Below, piece after piece: positions 44,101 to 55,365 of a stretch of DNA of 64,000 bases. The position numbers were made by a program, and so were the translations under genes. The stretch is taken from the NCBI RefSeq assembly GCF_000003815.2, contig NW_023365701.1:147782-211781 (forward strand), given 5' to 3'. This DNA is from Branchiostoma floridae. Its lineage: Eukaryota; Chordata; Leptocardii; Amphioxiformes; Branchiostomatidae. The notes under the pieces were generated by a model that was not told the DNA's origin, did no database searches, and was given only the letters and a program-made list of their open reading frames with translations. Each line of letters starts with the position of its first letter. Positions within the stretch are counted from its first letter, which is position 1.

Positions 44101-44208
44101 GGCGTGACGATGGATGACCTTGAGGCTGCAGAAAAGACCATCCGTAAAGACAAGGAAGAGAAGGAGAGGAGAGACAAGGAGGGCAAGGAGAACGGTACCG
44201 CCAAGGAG
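44101..44208 (+). CDS. PPP1R12A: MYPT exon 16
   Basis: Residues 649-684: GVTMDDLEAAEKTIRKDKEE then a Lys/Glu-rich helix ending NGTAKE. The acceptor is CTTGACACAG|GGCGTG and the donor AAGGAG|GTGAGT, phase 0, 108 nt. Confidence 0.95.
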
Positions 44209-44831
44209 GTGAGTGCTCCGACGTCTTGGCTCTTATCTTAAGACATTTGCAGGGTATGGGACTGTGTGTAGATTATTTTTCACTGTAAGAAACACTGTAT
44301 TGTCTTACTGCTTTGGTCTGTCTCCTATTTCTATGTATACTTTGCTTGTGTTTCTGTGTCATCAAGAGTTGCTGCAACTACACGAGAGATTAAATCTGTC
44401 TGCTTGTCAAGGAGTGTCCTTGTCTTTTTTTGTCTTTTTCCTGCTGTTATTTTCAATTTCTTTGTTCCAATGTAGAAAGATGTCAGCTGTCATTTTGGTA
44501 CAGTCATGAAAGCATTGCAAATCTATGATTCATATGAATGTTAAACATGTTCGGATAAATATGTCACATTTATAAACCAAAACAATGTCTTCACTGTCAC
44601 ACTTCATATCTTTAGTTTTATTTTCATTGTAACGAAGCTTTTCTGCAGACAGTAATACTTAAGATAATCATAGATGTCATTTACAAGGAAATTGAAGAAT
44701 TAAACATATTATGAATAATGCAAAATTTCCAAAGATCTAAGGGGTGTTAGTTGACCTACAGGTTTTCATGATCACTTACCTCATCCATCAACAAGGAAAG
44801 TTGCCTCAGTCTGTATGTTTGACTGTACTAG

Positions 44832-45015
44832 GTAGAAATGACTATAAACACTCTTCTACTTTGCTCTTGTTATTTTCTTGGGCCGATAAGCCGAAAATTG
44901 TGTGGACTCCTGCCGATTATTGTGTTCAATTTCTAATCAGTCCAAAATCCGTTCAACCAATTTTTCAGAACTGGTTCAAGAAGAAAAACAGTTTTGGTAC
45001 CGGTGCCCACCCCTA
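44832..45015. mobile_element. Family B fragment (right end only)
   Basis: It shares TAGAAAT..CTATAAAC, CTTGTTATTTTCTT and the right terminus GGTACCGGTGCCCACCCCTA with family B, but lacks the left half. In MYPT intron 16. Confidence 0.65.
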
Positions 45016-45767
45016 ATGTTTGATCATCATTCCTTATGCATAAGAATTGTTTGTAATAGACTAAGTATACTTCAATCTTACTGTAAAATGAATATGTATT
45101 GGAATTTTAGCTATGAGAGTGCAGACACTGTCCTCTGGGTCCATGTATTCCCCTTCCCCTGTCTTCTCCCTCCTCGGCTGTTTTCTGTGCTTTTTGTGCT
45201 ATCTGTGCCGTTATTTCTCGTGGCTCCTCTCAGGTGAGCACTGCTTTGTTTTGTGCATGAACTGGTTTCTACTTTCAAACCCCACATACATGTGTGTTGT
45301 GTACATGTAGCTGTACATTGTGTACTATCGTTTACGCTATGTCCTTGTTTCAGTATTGGGAATTTGGTGAATGTGCTCCATTTTTTGCATTTCTTTGGAA
45401 CATGGATAACTCTAAGTCATTATTTTTTAAATCATATTAACTTCTGACACATCATGGTATGTGTTCCCAGTACTTAAAAATCAGGCCATCCTATGTACTA
45501 GTATGTATGATTGTGTAAACCTATGTATGTCTGGTCCTTGTATTTTGATATGTAGTCATCTATTCCGATATGTGTCTGCATCCATATTCATTCCTGACTC
45601 TATGCATAATTTTATATCCAGTGCTGTGGTTTGGGATGTGATGGCTTCTTAGCACTAAAAGAAAGAAAAAACTTTACAGCTTTGCACAATGAATTAATTG
45701 GCATTAACATGTCAATTATCAGTTAGAATTTCATTCGATTCTGACACCAACCGTTTTGTACCCCTAG

Positions 45768-45933
45768 GTTGGCCTGACCGGGCTGCATCGCCAAGGTCGG
45801 TTGGGGAGTGGCGACTATTCGGTCACGACGGGACCAATCAGCACAGCAACCCCACCCAACCCTCCATCCGTAACCATCACAGAGGCTCCGGACATACAGA
45901 TGACACCTGATCAAGATCAGGACCAAAATAAAG
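45768..45933 (+). CDS. PPP1R12A: MYPT exon 17
   Basis: Residues 685-740: VGLTGLHRQGRLGSGDYSVT, then a Pro/Thr-rich stretch ending DQDQDQNK. The acceptor is TACCCCTAG|GTTGGC and the donor AAAG|GTAAGG, phase 1. Its 3' half and donor are repeated downstream at 45991-46075, and more weakly after 46128. Confidence 0.85.
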
Positions 45934-45990
45934 GTAAGGTTTTATGCATATTAATGAGTAAATTTGCATAATTTGTGCATCTACCTGCCC

Positions 45991-46230
45991 CACCCAACCC
46001 TCCATCCGTAACCATCACAGAGGCTCCTGATGTACAAATGACACCTGATCATGATCAAGACAAAAATTAAGGTAGGGTTTCCTGCATATTAATGAGCTCA
46101 TTAGCATAATTTATGTATTTACCTGCCACACCCAACTCAAAATCTGAAACAATCAGACAAACTCCTGAAATGCAAAATAACGAACAAGTTTAATTGTGCT
46201 TAATTTGAATGACCTAATCAACATATAGAC
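45991..46230 (+). repeat. Copies of the 3' half of MYPT exon 17 with donor
   Basis: A copy starting 45991 (138 bp after the matching point 45853 in the exon) repeats the CACCCAACCCTCCATCCGTA...GAT codons, the donor (AAGGTAGGG) and the intron start (GCATATTAATGAG). It carries a TAA before the donor. A third, strongly diverged unit begins at 46128. Confidence 0.88.
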
Positions 46231-46696
46231 TGGTCACACAAAAAAGTTTTCTTCGATCAACTTATGAAATTGTGCTGTGTGTCATCTGCATGGTCAATAC
46301 TGTAAGTCTATTAATTTCCCTGGTATTTTTTCATTCGCAGTATCTGTAGAGGCAAAGTTTGTAGCACAAACTTAATTGCCTGCAGATCTTTTTGGCACAA
46401 ATGTGCCCCCTTCCCCATATACATAATTTTCACTGTTCAGGCCTCGGCCTAAGATAAAAGCAAGGAGTAATGCACAAACAATGCACAGAATATCGTGTAA
46501 ACGATATCAAAACTTTATTCGTTACACATATATACAGAATGCTTATTGTATCTCAACAAAAACTTATTTTCGTTTTACTATGATTATATGTATTAGTCAT
46601 CTTCAAGGCATTTTTCTTTATCAAGTTATTGTTGTTGGCCAAGTGGAGGGAAAGTACATGTAGTATGGCAGTTGGATAACAGAAAGTCAAGTGATT

Positions 46697-47449
46697 CAGC
46701 AATCACAAAATGTTCCGTCACTCCTATAAAAAGATTTCGCTGCAGTTTTCAAGTATGTGTTTTTATAACTGGCATTCTCAAGTTTGTCTTTGGCAAAACG
46801 TATATTTTGAAAGTCGTTAGATCTACACGAGTAATGACGTCAAAGTTGGCAATCACGAAATGTTCCGTCACTCCTATAAAAAGATTTCGCTGCAGTTTTC
46901 AAGTATGTGTTTTTATAACTGGCATTCTCAAGTTTGTCTTTGGCAAAACGTATATTTTGAAAGTGGTTAGATCTACACGAGTAATGACGTCAAAGCTGGC
47001 AATCACGAAATGTTCCGTCACTCCTATAAAAAGATTTCGCTGCAGTTTTCAAGTATGTGTTTTTATAACTGGCATTCTCAAGTTTGTCTTTGGCAAAACG
47101 TATATTTTGAAAGTCGTTAGATCTACACGAGTAATGACGTCAAAGTTGGCAATCACGAAATGTTCCGTCACTCCTATAAAAAGATTTTGCCACAGTTTTC
47201 AAGTATGTGTTTTTATAACTGGCATTCTCAAGTTTGTCTTTGGCAAAACGTATATTTTGAAAGTCGTTAGATCCACACGAGTGATGACGTCAAAGTTGAG
47301 AGAAGTTTAACTGCTATAAAAAGATTTCACTGCAGTTTTCAAGTATGTGTTTTTATAACTGGCATTCTCAAGTTTGTCTTGGCAAAACGTATATTTTGAA
47401 AGTCGTTAGATCCACACGAGTGATGACGTCAAAGTTGAGAGAAGTTTAT
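46697..47449 (+). repeat. 150-bp tandem array with CRE and TATA motifs in MYPT intron 17
   Basis: Four units of exactly 150 bp and a fifth of 140 bp (CTGCAGTTTTCAAGTATGTG phase points at 46741, 46891, 47041, 47191, 47331). Each unit has TATAAAAAG (46725, 46875, 47025, 47175, 47315) and ends with a perfect TGACGTCA (46835, 46985, 47135, 47285, 47424), with 33 bp from one CRE to the next TATA box. Because 150 is divisible by 3 and no stop falls in this frame, the array shows a 212-codon repetitive ORF that looks incidental. Units are nearly identical. Confidence 0.9.
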
Positions 47450-48707
47450 ATTGTGAGAGACAGAGCCCGGCTGCTGTTACGGGTACAAACCTACACACAC
47501 ACACATGCCTGGCCTCTCTCCAAGTCTCTCGCTAAACCCCACTAAAATATGCTCTTAACACGTCCCCCGAAGAGTTTATCTTAGTTTAGGTGTACCTTAA
47601 AGTACAGACAAACATTTCGACTGTGGCCAGCTTTAGGGAGGGAGAGAGAGCCTTGGTTTTCGATCCTCTTCCAGAGCTACCTTCAACAGAAGCTGACCGG
47701 TACGTACCTGGACAATGTTTTTCAGTGTCCTCGCATCCAAACTCTTGGCAAATATTCTGAAATGAATCGAATCTAACGAGCTTTTCGTGGATCAAAGGCT
47801 TTGGTGTCACCCAATTAGAAAATTCCTCTACATTCGGGGAGAAAAAAGCTTTTCAAAAACGTTACAAAGTTTTTAGCTCAAGCTTATGTCTTGTTGTTGT
47901 ATTGGAGTGGCTTAGCGTTTCAAACTGTTGTTTGTCATTGGAAAATCATAATACTGTCAGTAGGATTGATAGCCCGTAAGGCCTGGCACATACTAGCAAG
48001 GCCCACTGACAATGATGAGAAAGAACAGGCCAGTTTCTCGGAGGTTGTGGACCCGTTCTTGCCCCCGGGCCATTCCTGTGGAAGACGAACCCCATATGTG
48101 GCCAGATCGCTGTAAACCACATTCTTGGGTAGAAAGTGAATTTATGAGAGTGACAACTGGTGATTTTCCAGCCCTGACAGACCCCACAAACATGTCTAAG
48201 TGTTACCTTCTGACCAGTGATTGGCATTTGTGTACCAATTTCCAAGAGATGCCACTCGTTTTTGAGCCCTTACTTTTGTAGTTGCAGGAACACCTACTTT
48301 TTGCCCATTAACAAGGTTTCATCTAATGAACACTTGGAAAGTATTCAAAGTATTGTTTACCTGGTATTTTTTTAGCAAATTTAAAATGTTTGTTTCAGGA
48401 CATACCAGTATATATATATGTACAAAGATGCTTGTCTTCTATACATTAGTTATAACACAAAATCCTGATTGTATGATCTCTATTTTACCATCTTATACAT
48501 ATGTGAGATAAATTTACAGGATTTTGTGTTATATAGAAAGATGCTAGTCTTCTACATGACTTGTATATACATGTAGTACAAAATCGTGTTAATTCATCTC
48601 TATTTTACCATCTTGTGTTGTTTATCTTTAGTGATACAACACGTAATAAGGTTTGGAAGCAGCATTGTTACATGTATATAGCTGAATGCAATGCTGCTGT
48701 GTCCACC

Positions 48708-49052
48708 TAATAAACCTGTCAATTAAAACCAATCTCCGGTAACCCCCTTCTAGTCTGGTTTAATCCCCTCCTGATCTTGTTTAATCCACTCCTTACGAAA
48801 ATGGAGCCTTCTGATTTGTCAACTCTATACAATATACAATTTATTTGATATTCTTTGTAATGTTTCAGGTTGTAATGGTTTGTGATTTTCACAATTTATT
48901 GGAGACACTTTTTTTAGATAACAATGCCTCTGGATATGCCTAATAAACCTGTCAATTAGAACCAATCTCTAGTAATCCCTTTGTAATCTGGTTTAGTGCC
49001 CTTCCAATCTGGCTTAATCCCCCCCTAATCCTGTTTAATCCACTCCTTGCAG
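48708..49052 (+). repeat. Duplicated acceptor-side intron segment before MYPT exon 18
   Basis: The 115 bp ending at the exon 18 acceptor (TAATAAACCTGTCAATTAGA ... TTTAATCCACTCCTTGCAG) has an earlier copy at 48708-48800 ending TTTAATCCACTCCTTACGA, where the AG is lost. Confidence 0.8.
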
Positions 49053-49150
49053 GGGATAAGGATAAGAAGCTGATGTCGAGCCAGTCTGCGAGACGGCGCC
49101 CGAGAGAGAAGCGACGCTCCACAGGCATCCCTGCATCAGCACCGACCGAG
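49053..49150 (+). CDS. PPP1R12A: MYPT exon 18 (second ROCK site)
   Basis: Residues 740-772: GDKDKKLMSSQSARRRPREK then RRSTGIPASAPTE. RRRPREKRRSTG matches the conserved second phosphosite region (Thr853 in MYPT1); here Thr 763. The acceptor CCTTGCAG|GGGATA is good. The donor GACCGAG|GTCTGC is weak (no purine at +3) and was chosen because it keeps phase 0 with exon 19. If it is not used, the frame runs on to a stop at 49400-49402. Confidence 0.8.
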
Positions 49151-49639
49151 GTCTGCATTACTTATCTTTATCCTAAACGGCTGCAGCCTATTAATCTAGC
49201 TATGTGGATTAAACTCTGTGGATCTGTTGGTGGCGATTCCCAGTATTGGCCAGAGCTTGGACATGTTCTTTGGGGTTGCATTTGTCATTTAGGATGTAAT
49301 AAAGCCGATGGCCCCGGTATGAGGGAGTTTCAGATTTTGGCTTGCAACGTAGGAGTGAAACCACTTAATCTTCAAGAAGCCAACACACTTTATCAAGAAT
49401 AGTATTGAAGATCAAATTTGCTTGGCTAAAAATGTAATCCGTGTGCAGCCATTTCGCACTACTAAGCTACTTGGACAATCATGCTTCACCTCAGTTTAGG
49501 GTGACAAAAGAAGAAAACTAAAAAGAAACTATCACATTTTCATCCACAGCTTTGGTGTGGTGTTTAACATCAATGTAACCTAATCTCCCATCAGTTAATC
49601 CTTTGAGAGGTGACACCAGGATTTCCACAAAATGTTTGC

Positions 49640-49975
49640 TCTTTCTTTTCAACGTCACTCAATCTAAAAAGAGGAATGAACTTTTTCACTCTTGAAATAA
49701 TTCCTACACCCCAGATATAAACAGTTCACAAGAGTTTATAACACTTTTGCTTTGTTGTTTATGTTCAATGTCACCCATCTAAAAACAGGAATGATCCGAC
49801 ATTTTCACTCTTAAATGATTCCTGCAGATATAAACAGTTGACAAGAGTTTCTAACACTTTTGGTTTGCTGTTAATGCTCAACATCACCCTTCTAAAAAGA
49901 GAAATGATCTTGCAGTTTCACTTTTAAATAGATTCCTGCAGATATAAACAGTTGACAACAGTTTATAACACTTGT
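49640..49975 (+). repeat. Three tandem ~115-bp units in MYPT intron 18
   Basis: Units contain CTAAAAAGAGGAATGA, TTTTCACTCTT, GATTCCTGCAGATATAAACA and GTTGACAAGAGTTTATAACA. Confidence 0.8.
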
Positions 49976-50453
49976 CATGTTTATTTAACAAATGGCACCA
50001 CCAATCTTTAGTGCCTGTTACTGTTGATAACTGTACAGTGTACAGCTACTGGTAGTAAGGTTAACAGGAAACCAAATTTCTGTGTGATAGAGTGAATTCA
50101 ATGATGCAGGTCTGTGGTTCACTTTGCAGCTTTTAGTACAGTATAGATTACATTTGTGGGGTGTTTTAGATTTGGGAGTAATCACTCATTGCTACTGTGT
50201 TGTTAGTGTCACTTGTTTGAAGGGGAGAGGGCATAGACTCATGTCTTTGTAGTGTCAGAAAAGCAAAAATGTGAATTTGACTTTGAGAAGTTTATAAAAG
50301 TTACATTTCTGTGGAACTTCAAGAGAATTACTGACTTACATGTATTTTGGAAAATTTTATATTAGAAATGTTCCAGATTTTGCCAAATGCTGTCATGGTT
50401 TATTTTTCCATGTTGTTTGTTTTGTGTTGATTGTTGTTGTTTGTTGTTTACAG

Positions 50454-50516
50454 GATGACGGTGGCAGTGACGAGACCCCCTCCCAGTCACAACCACAGGA
50501 GAACCTAATAGCTGAT
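50454..50516 (+). CDS. PPP1R12A: MYPT exon 19
   Basis: Residues 773-793: DDGGSDETPSQSQPQENLIA then D, an acidic/Gln-rich stretch like the MYPT1 segment after the second phosphosite. The acceptor is GTTTACAG|GATGAC and the donor GCTGAT|GTAAGC; 63 nt, phase 0 at both ends. Confidence 0.85.
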
Positions 50517-53500
50517 GTAAGCCTTTTTTCATTATATATTCATAAAATTTGCATATTTAGGACACCATATTTTCATTATTCCAAAGTTTTAGACAGCAAA
50601 ACACAAAATGGCAACTATGTCTCACTTTGTTATGAGGTATTTCTCTGCAGAAAGGTCCTTACATTTTATTAGCCTGTTATCTTTCAAATAGTTTGCTGGT
50701 GTCCGGTACAAATTCCTTTTTGCTCTTTCTTCTTTCCTTGTGAGGTATTTGTCTATAGCAAGGTCATAACATTTTATTATCTTTCGAATAGTTTGCTTGT
50801 GTGAGGTACAAATTCCTTTCAAATTGATTAGATAAAACATAGCCCAACTGTCGCAAATATGTCTTGAATACATTTTGTGGAACGACCTTTTCAGGGTAGG
50901 AAAGAAATTATCCTTTTCTCTAAATCACATGGCTGCCACATACACCGTATTTCTGGAAAAGTTAAACTGTTATTAGACCCAAAGTTTTAACTGAACTGTG
51001 GACAGCTCCAATCTTTGTCAAGGAACGAACTCTGATCCACATGGAATTACCGTATGAATTTTTTGTCTTTCGTTGTGTTACTGCAAAACCACAGCACTAT
51101 AAACTTAAAAGTGCCGCAAACTTAATTGAATTTACAGTAAGTTCATGATTTTCAAACACCAACAAGCAATTATGGGTTAGAACAAGCCCTGGCCATGTGT
51201 AACCCTTCTGTCGGCACCCTTTTCAATGTTGCCAGCAACAAGAGTTATAGATTATTAGATAGGGTTACCTTTCATGTAAGTTCATGCCTGGGTGATTCAC
51301 AATACTTCTACACTCTCCTCTAGTCATGTATGCAGTAGATTTATGTGTTAACTGTTGTCAGAGGACATTTCATACATACAACATGCAGAAATATCCCCAA
51401 ATCTACTAGGGGTATGCACTCTGTTCTTGTAGTTTGCACGGGGTCAGAGTTTGTGGATACAACTGAACTTGGAGTTGTGTAAACATGACATTGGCCCCCC
51501 AGGGACAATCTCTACCACCAGTGTTCCTTTCCACAGTGTGCTACTGTAAATGTGTTTAGTTTTAAAGAGTTTAGTAACTGTATTATAGTAAAAGCACCAG
51601 ATGGCACATAGGGTGGTGCCCATCTCCATTTCTGTAGCCCTTGGGCCACACAGCTTTGTGCAATCACTACAGCAGGGGGCTAGTCCACTGGTAGTGGCGT
51701 GTGTTCAACTTACACTTTCCCCAAATGCTGAATGCTAAGCAGAGAGCATGTACCATTTTTAAAGTATTTGGTATGACTCGGCCGGGATCGAACTCACTAC
51801 AAGGTGAACATTCTACTCATTGGCGCTTGCACCGGTGTAGATTTTAAAGAAACTTAGTTTGTTTTGGAAAGGGAGGGTTCTAGCCCCATAGAGTATTGGA
51901 CAGTAGCTTGGGCTGTACCATTTGAACAGGGTGGGTGTAAAGAGTAGTCTACTAGACTAAGAGAGTCATTGAAATAAAATGCTCACAAATTATTCGAAGT
52001 CATTTGAAGAGGAAGTGAAACTTGAGTGACCAAACATAACACGTACATGCACAATGTGACAGTTACACGTCTGTGTGCTTAAAGACCAGTCATGCCACAG
52101 TGCTCGAAATAATTTTTTCAGCCAGGTTGTCCAGGCAGCCCAGGTTTCAATGAGGGGTAAGGCAGCAGAGAAGAGTCAGGGTTCAGGTCAAAAGACAAGG
52201 CTAAAACAGAAGAAATCTACTGAGGTCTTGAGAATTTAGTGTAGACATTTTTTTATCAAGAAGGAAGTAGAATTTAAGACTTCTTTTTCTGTGAAATATT
52301 GTAAAACATACACATACCAGGTAACCAGCACTGTGTTATTGGGACTGACATTTGCTTAATGAGGACAACCAAAATGATACACCTTCCTTTCAAAAAAAAT
52401 TTTTTTTTTAAATTTAATGACGTTGATGAAAATGTACTTCTGTCAACTTGAAATGACAGGTTTTAAGTGCCAAACAATGGGTGGGATAAAATGGAAAAAA
52501 GCTTGTGGCAGTCCTGAATGTAACTTACAGTAACTTGGTTTGTAAGTTCAAGGAGACTCTCACCCCGCCCCCCTACACACACACACACACATTTACAGAC
52601 CCATTAAACCAAAAGGAGACGTTTAATGGTGTATCGACTCACCGCTGGTATGCAGGGTGGATCTGGTCACTGCCCTGACTCGGCCTTGCTGTACTCTCAT
52701 CATCATCGTTTGACCTTCTACCAAAAAAGGTCGCCATCTCAAGTACTAAATGATACTTTATTGCAAGGTCACGCCCGAAGGCTAATTGCAAAGTAAGACA
52801 GAATGACTTTAACAAAGAATGAATGTGAAGTAGGTTTAACCTTCTACCTAAAAAATGGTTGCAATGTCACGGCCGTGACGGTCTGAAATCATTCTTTATT
52901 GCAAGGTCATGGTCAAAGGCTGATTACAAAGTAAGACAGTGTACAGAATTACTTCAACAAAGAATGGAAATAAAATATGTTTAAAGGGAAATAACATCTA
53001 TTCTAAATCAATGTCTCAGATTTTCAAAGTGTAAATATAGCAAGCAAATATCATAAAATGGGCAGAATGAAAGCTTAAATATGACTGACTTCACTTCATA
53101 AATGTACCAAGACATAAACCTCTTCCCCGGGACTGTATTTTCAGAAATTATCAATGTTTTTCCAGTTGAGCATTTTTTCTTCTTCATTTTTTCTAAAATC
53201 TGTGATCCACCAAATTGCATTGGTGTGGCCCTAACCATGACTGCTTTACTTTTACCTGATGCACCATGTACTTTGGTACAGCCCAGCCTTTGGTTTCATG
53301 TGAGCAATACGTACATGTATACAGGACATTCCACAAGTGCTGTGCATAGGCCCCGCCTGGACGATACTCGATGCCCAGTCTGGTAGAATTGTGTCCACAT
53401 GTCAACATACACACCAGCAGGAAACCCAACCTCCTCATCCACATAGTTAGGCAACATGACCAGCTAATGGGCACAGATAAAACTATAACAGGGTTTCGGT

Positions 53501-54149
53501 ACAGGGAATACTAGTCTTTTCTAAAGTTTCACAGTGGTCACAAAAACTTTATTGGGGAAACAAACTGTAGATAAGCTAACTAGGAACTAAGTGGGGCCAC
53601 ACCAATTTAATTTAGTAGTCTCAGATTTTAGAAAAATGAAGAAAAGAAATAAGCTTGAATAAAAAAACATAATGAAAATGAAGCCCCAGGACCAGGTTTA
53701 TGCCTGGGTGCACTCAGTTTTATGTAGTGAATATGTCATATTCAAGTTTTCATCCCTGCCCATTGCTTTTATGATGTCAGCATGGTATATTTTCACTTTG
53801 AAAAATCCGAGAACCAACAAATTACATTACTTAAGTTAGGCCTTCAGAATGCTATTGGAGTTTGAGTCACTCTTCATTTCTTGGAATTCATGTAGGTACA
53901 GTAAACAAAATTGGTTGAGACATAGACTAAGATTGACTGTAGGCACAGCATACATTTTGTATTTACTTCCGGTACTGAAAAGGAAAATCCACACTGTTTT
54001 TCCAAGGGTTTGGTTACAATGTTTGGTAACGCCAATCCCTGGACAAACAGCCTTGATTTTGAAGACCCCCTGCACAGCAACAGTGAACTGCATTAAGTCA
54101 GTCCCTGTAGCGCTGTACAGATGACGGCTAACGCTAGGTGAGAGCCCAG
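50517..54149 (+). other. MYPT intron 19 (3.6 kb)
   Basis: No exon is recognised. Contents: a two-unit tandem repeat at about 50630-50820 (GAGGTATTT..GGTACAAATTCCTTT), a SINE at 51605-51840, a CA run at 52575-52590, and a two-unit tandem repeat at about 52705-52990 (ACCTTCTACC, TTTATTGCAAGGTCA, AAAGTAAGACAG). Confidence 0.55.
51605..51840 (-). mobile_element. tRNA-derived SINE, copy in MYPT intron 19
   Basis: On the minus strand the B box AGTTCGATCCC is at 51784-51794. The body has the ACTACCAGTGGACTAGCCCCC segment and the GGGCACCACCC end shared with the 36275 copy. Confidence 0.78.
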
Positions 54150-54224
54150 GGCCCTCCCTCCTCCAGAATGAGCAGCTATCTCAGCAGCCGGCTATATGGC
54201 TCCTCCGGTACAAGTTACACCACT
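54150..54224 (+). CDS. PPP1R12A: MYPT exon 20 (acceptor uncertain)
   Basis: Residues 794-818: GPPSSRMSSYLSSRLYGSSG then TSYTT, similar in style to the Ser/Tyr-rich stretch of MYPT. The donor CACT|GTAAGC is good. Possible acceptors in phase are AGCCCAG at 54149 and ACGCTAG at 54137 (adding VRAQ). A CTAAC branch-like sequence lies at about 54128. The best-looking acceptor, CCTCCTCCAG at 54166, would be out of frame. Phase 0 at both ends makes it a possible cassette. Confidence 0.6.
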
Positions 54225-55345
54225 GTAAGCTTACTCCCTACTTCTTTCACCACTGTAGTCGGGCTTGGTGGCTTCCCGGTCGTAACGAACGAAGGGCTAG
54301 CTTTCCTCCCCTCACTACCACCAGCACCATGACATGGTGAATGTAGCAGTTCTAATTATAGAGGCTTATCGTTGGTCACGGAATGTAACCGCTCTATTTC
54401 TCAACTGCTTGTTAAGCATTGCATCAAAATCAGGCTCTCATAGCCGGAAAAATCTCCCTTGTTTCCTTGCGTTTTTTCGTAGGAAATGTTGCTTTTAGAA
54501 TGGTTTAGACAGTGTCAGTGTTTTTAGAGACAAGGATGGCTAGGAAGGCCAGAGGCTAGGTCTGGACTGAGGAATTTGCAACTCCCCAGTGGAGTTTAAG
54601 TCCAGCACATCTAAATTCTAACCAACTGCAGAACTATGTTGTGTTTTGGCATCTCTCTCTTTTCTCTCTATCCAAGCATATCCAGATGTCATGTTATCAC
54701 TCTTGTTGTGGTGTTGGAAGTTTGTTGTTTGTGTCGAATGATCGGTTTAAGTTGTCAAAATAAATGTACCACAGGGACAGATTGTGCAGAAACCATAAAC
54801 AAACTCTCATCAACTCAAATGTACATTTAGAGAGATGGGACTGTGCAATGTGATAATGCATGGTTGATAGTAACTGTAATGTGTTTGCAACTCTTGGTGA
54901 CAGACATTTACAATGATTTGTAGTAAACACGCTGTATGACTGTACATAAAGGGTATTACAACAAACCAACATGTATTTGGGAAGATTTGAAATGATCACA
55001 TCCAGATAGAAACCTTCCTTGGCTTAGACACTGCTTTACACATTATGGAACATGTAGTGTAATGTGTCATTTGTACAACTACAAGTTACACATGTATGTG
55101 TGCACTTTTTGTTACATCTTGTGTATTCATTGACACATGCACTGAATGTTAAAAGTACATATTATATGACTAATATTAAGTAATAAAATCTAAATTGTCA
55201 AACAAGTAAGATTCTGTAAATGAGGTATACCATTGATTTTTTGAAATGCAAAGAATTGATCATCTTTGTTTCTCTCCACCGCAAAATATATCCCTTTGTT
55301 TTAGAAAACAGAAACCTAATGCTTCTTTGTTTTCCTTTTTTACAG

Positions 55346-55365
55346 GGTGAAAGAACAAGATCCAG
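55346..55365 (+). CDS. PPP1R12A: MYPT exon 21 (20-nt micro-exon)
   Basis: Encodes GERTRS plus two bases of Arg. The acceptor TTTTTTACAG|GGTGAA and donor TCCAG|GTAAGA are both strong. It is needed to bring phase 0 of exon 20 to phase 2 of exon 22, and the result (TRSRYDTGTSSYL) aligns with MYPT ISRYETSSTS. Confidence 0.8.

Noticed and set aside
47891-48281. Overlapping ORFs on both strands (plus 47891-48115, 48012-48281; minus 48245-47946)
   Set aside because: Mutually overlapping in several frames with no recognisable domain, no good splice sites, and low family resemblance; likely chance openness in a G+C-richer patch.
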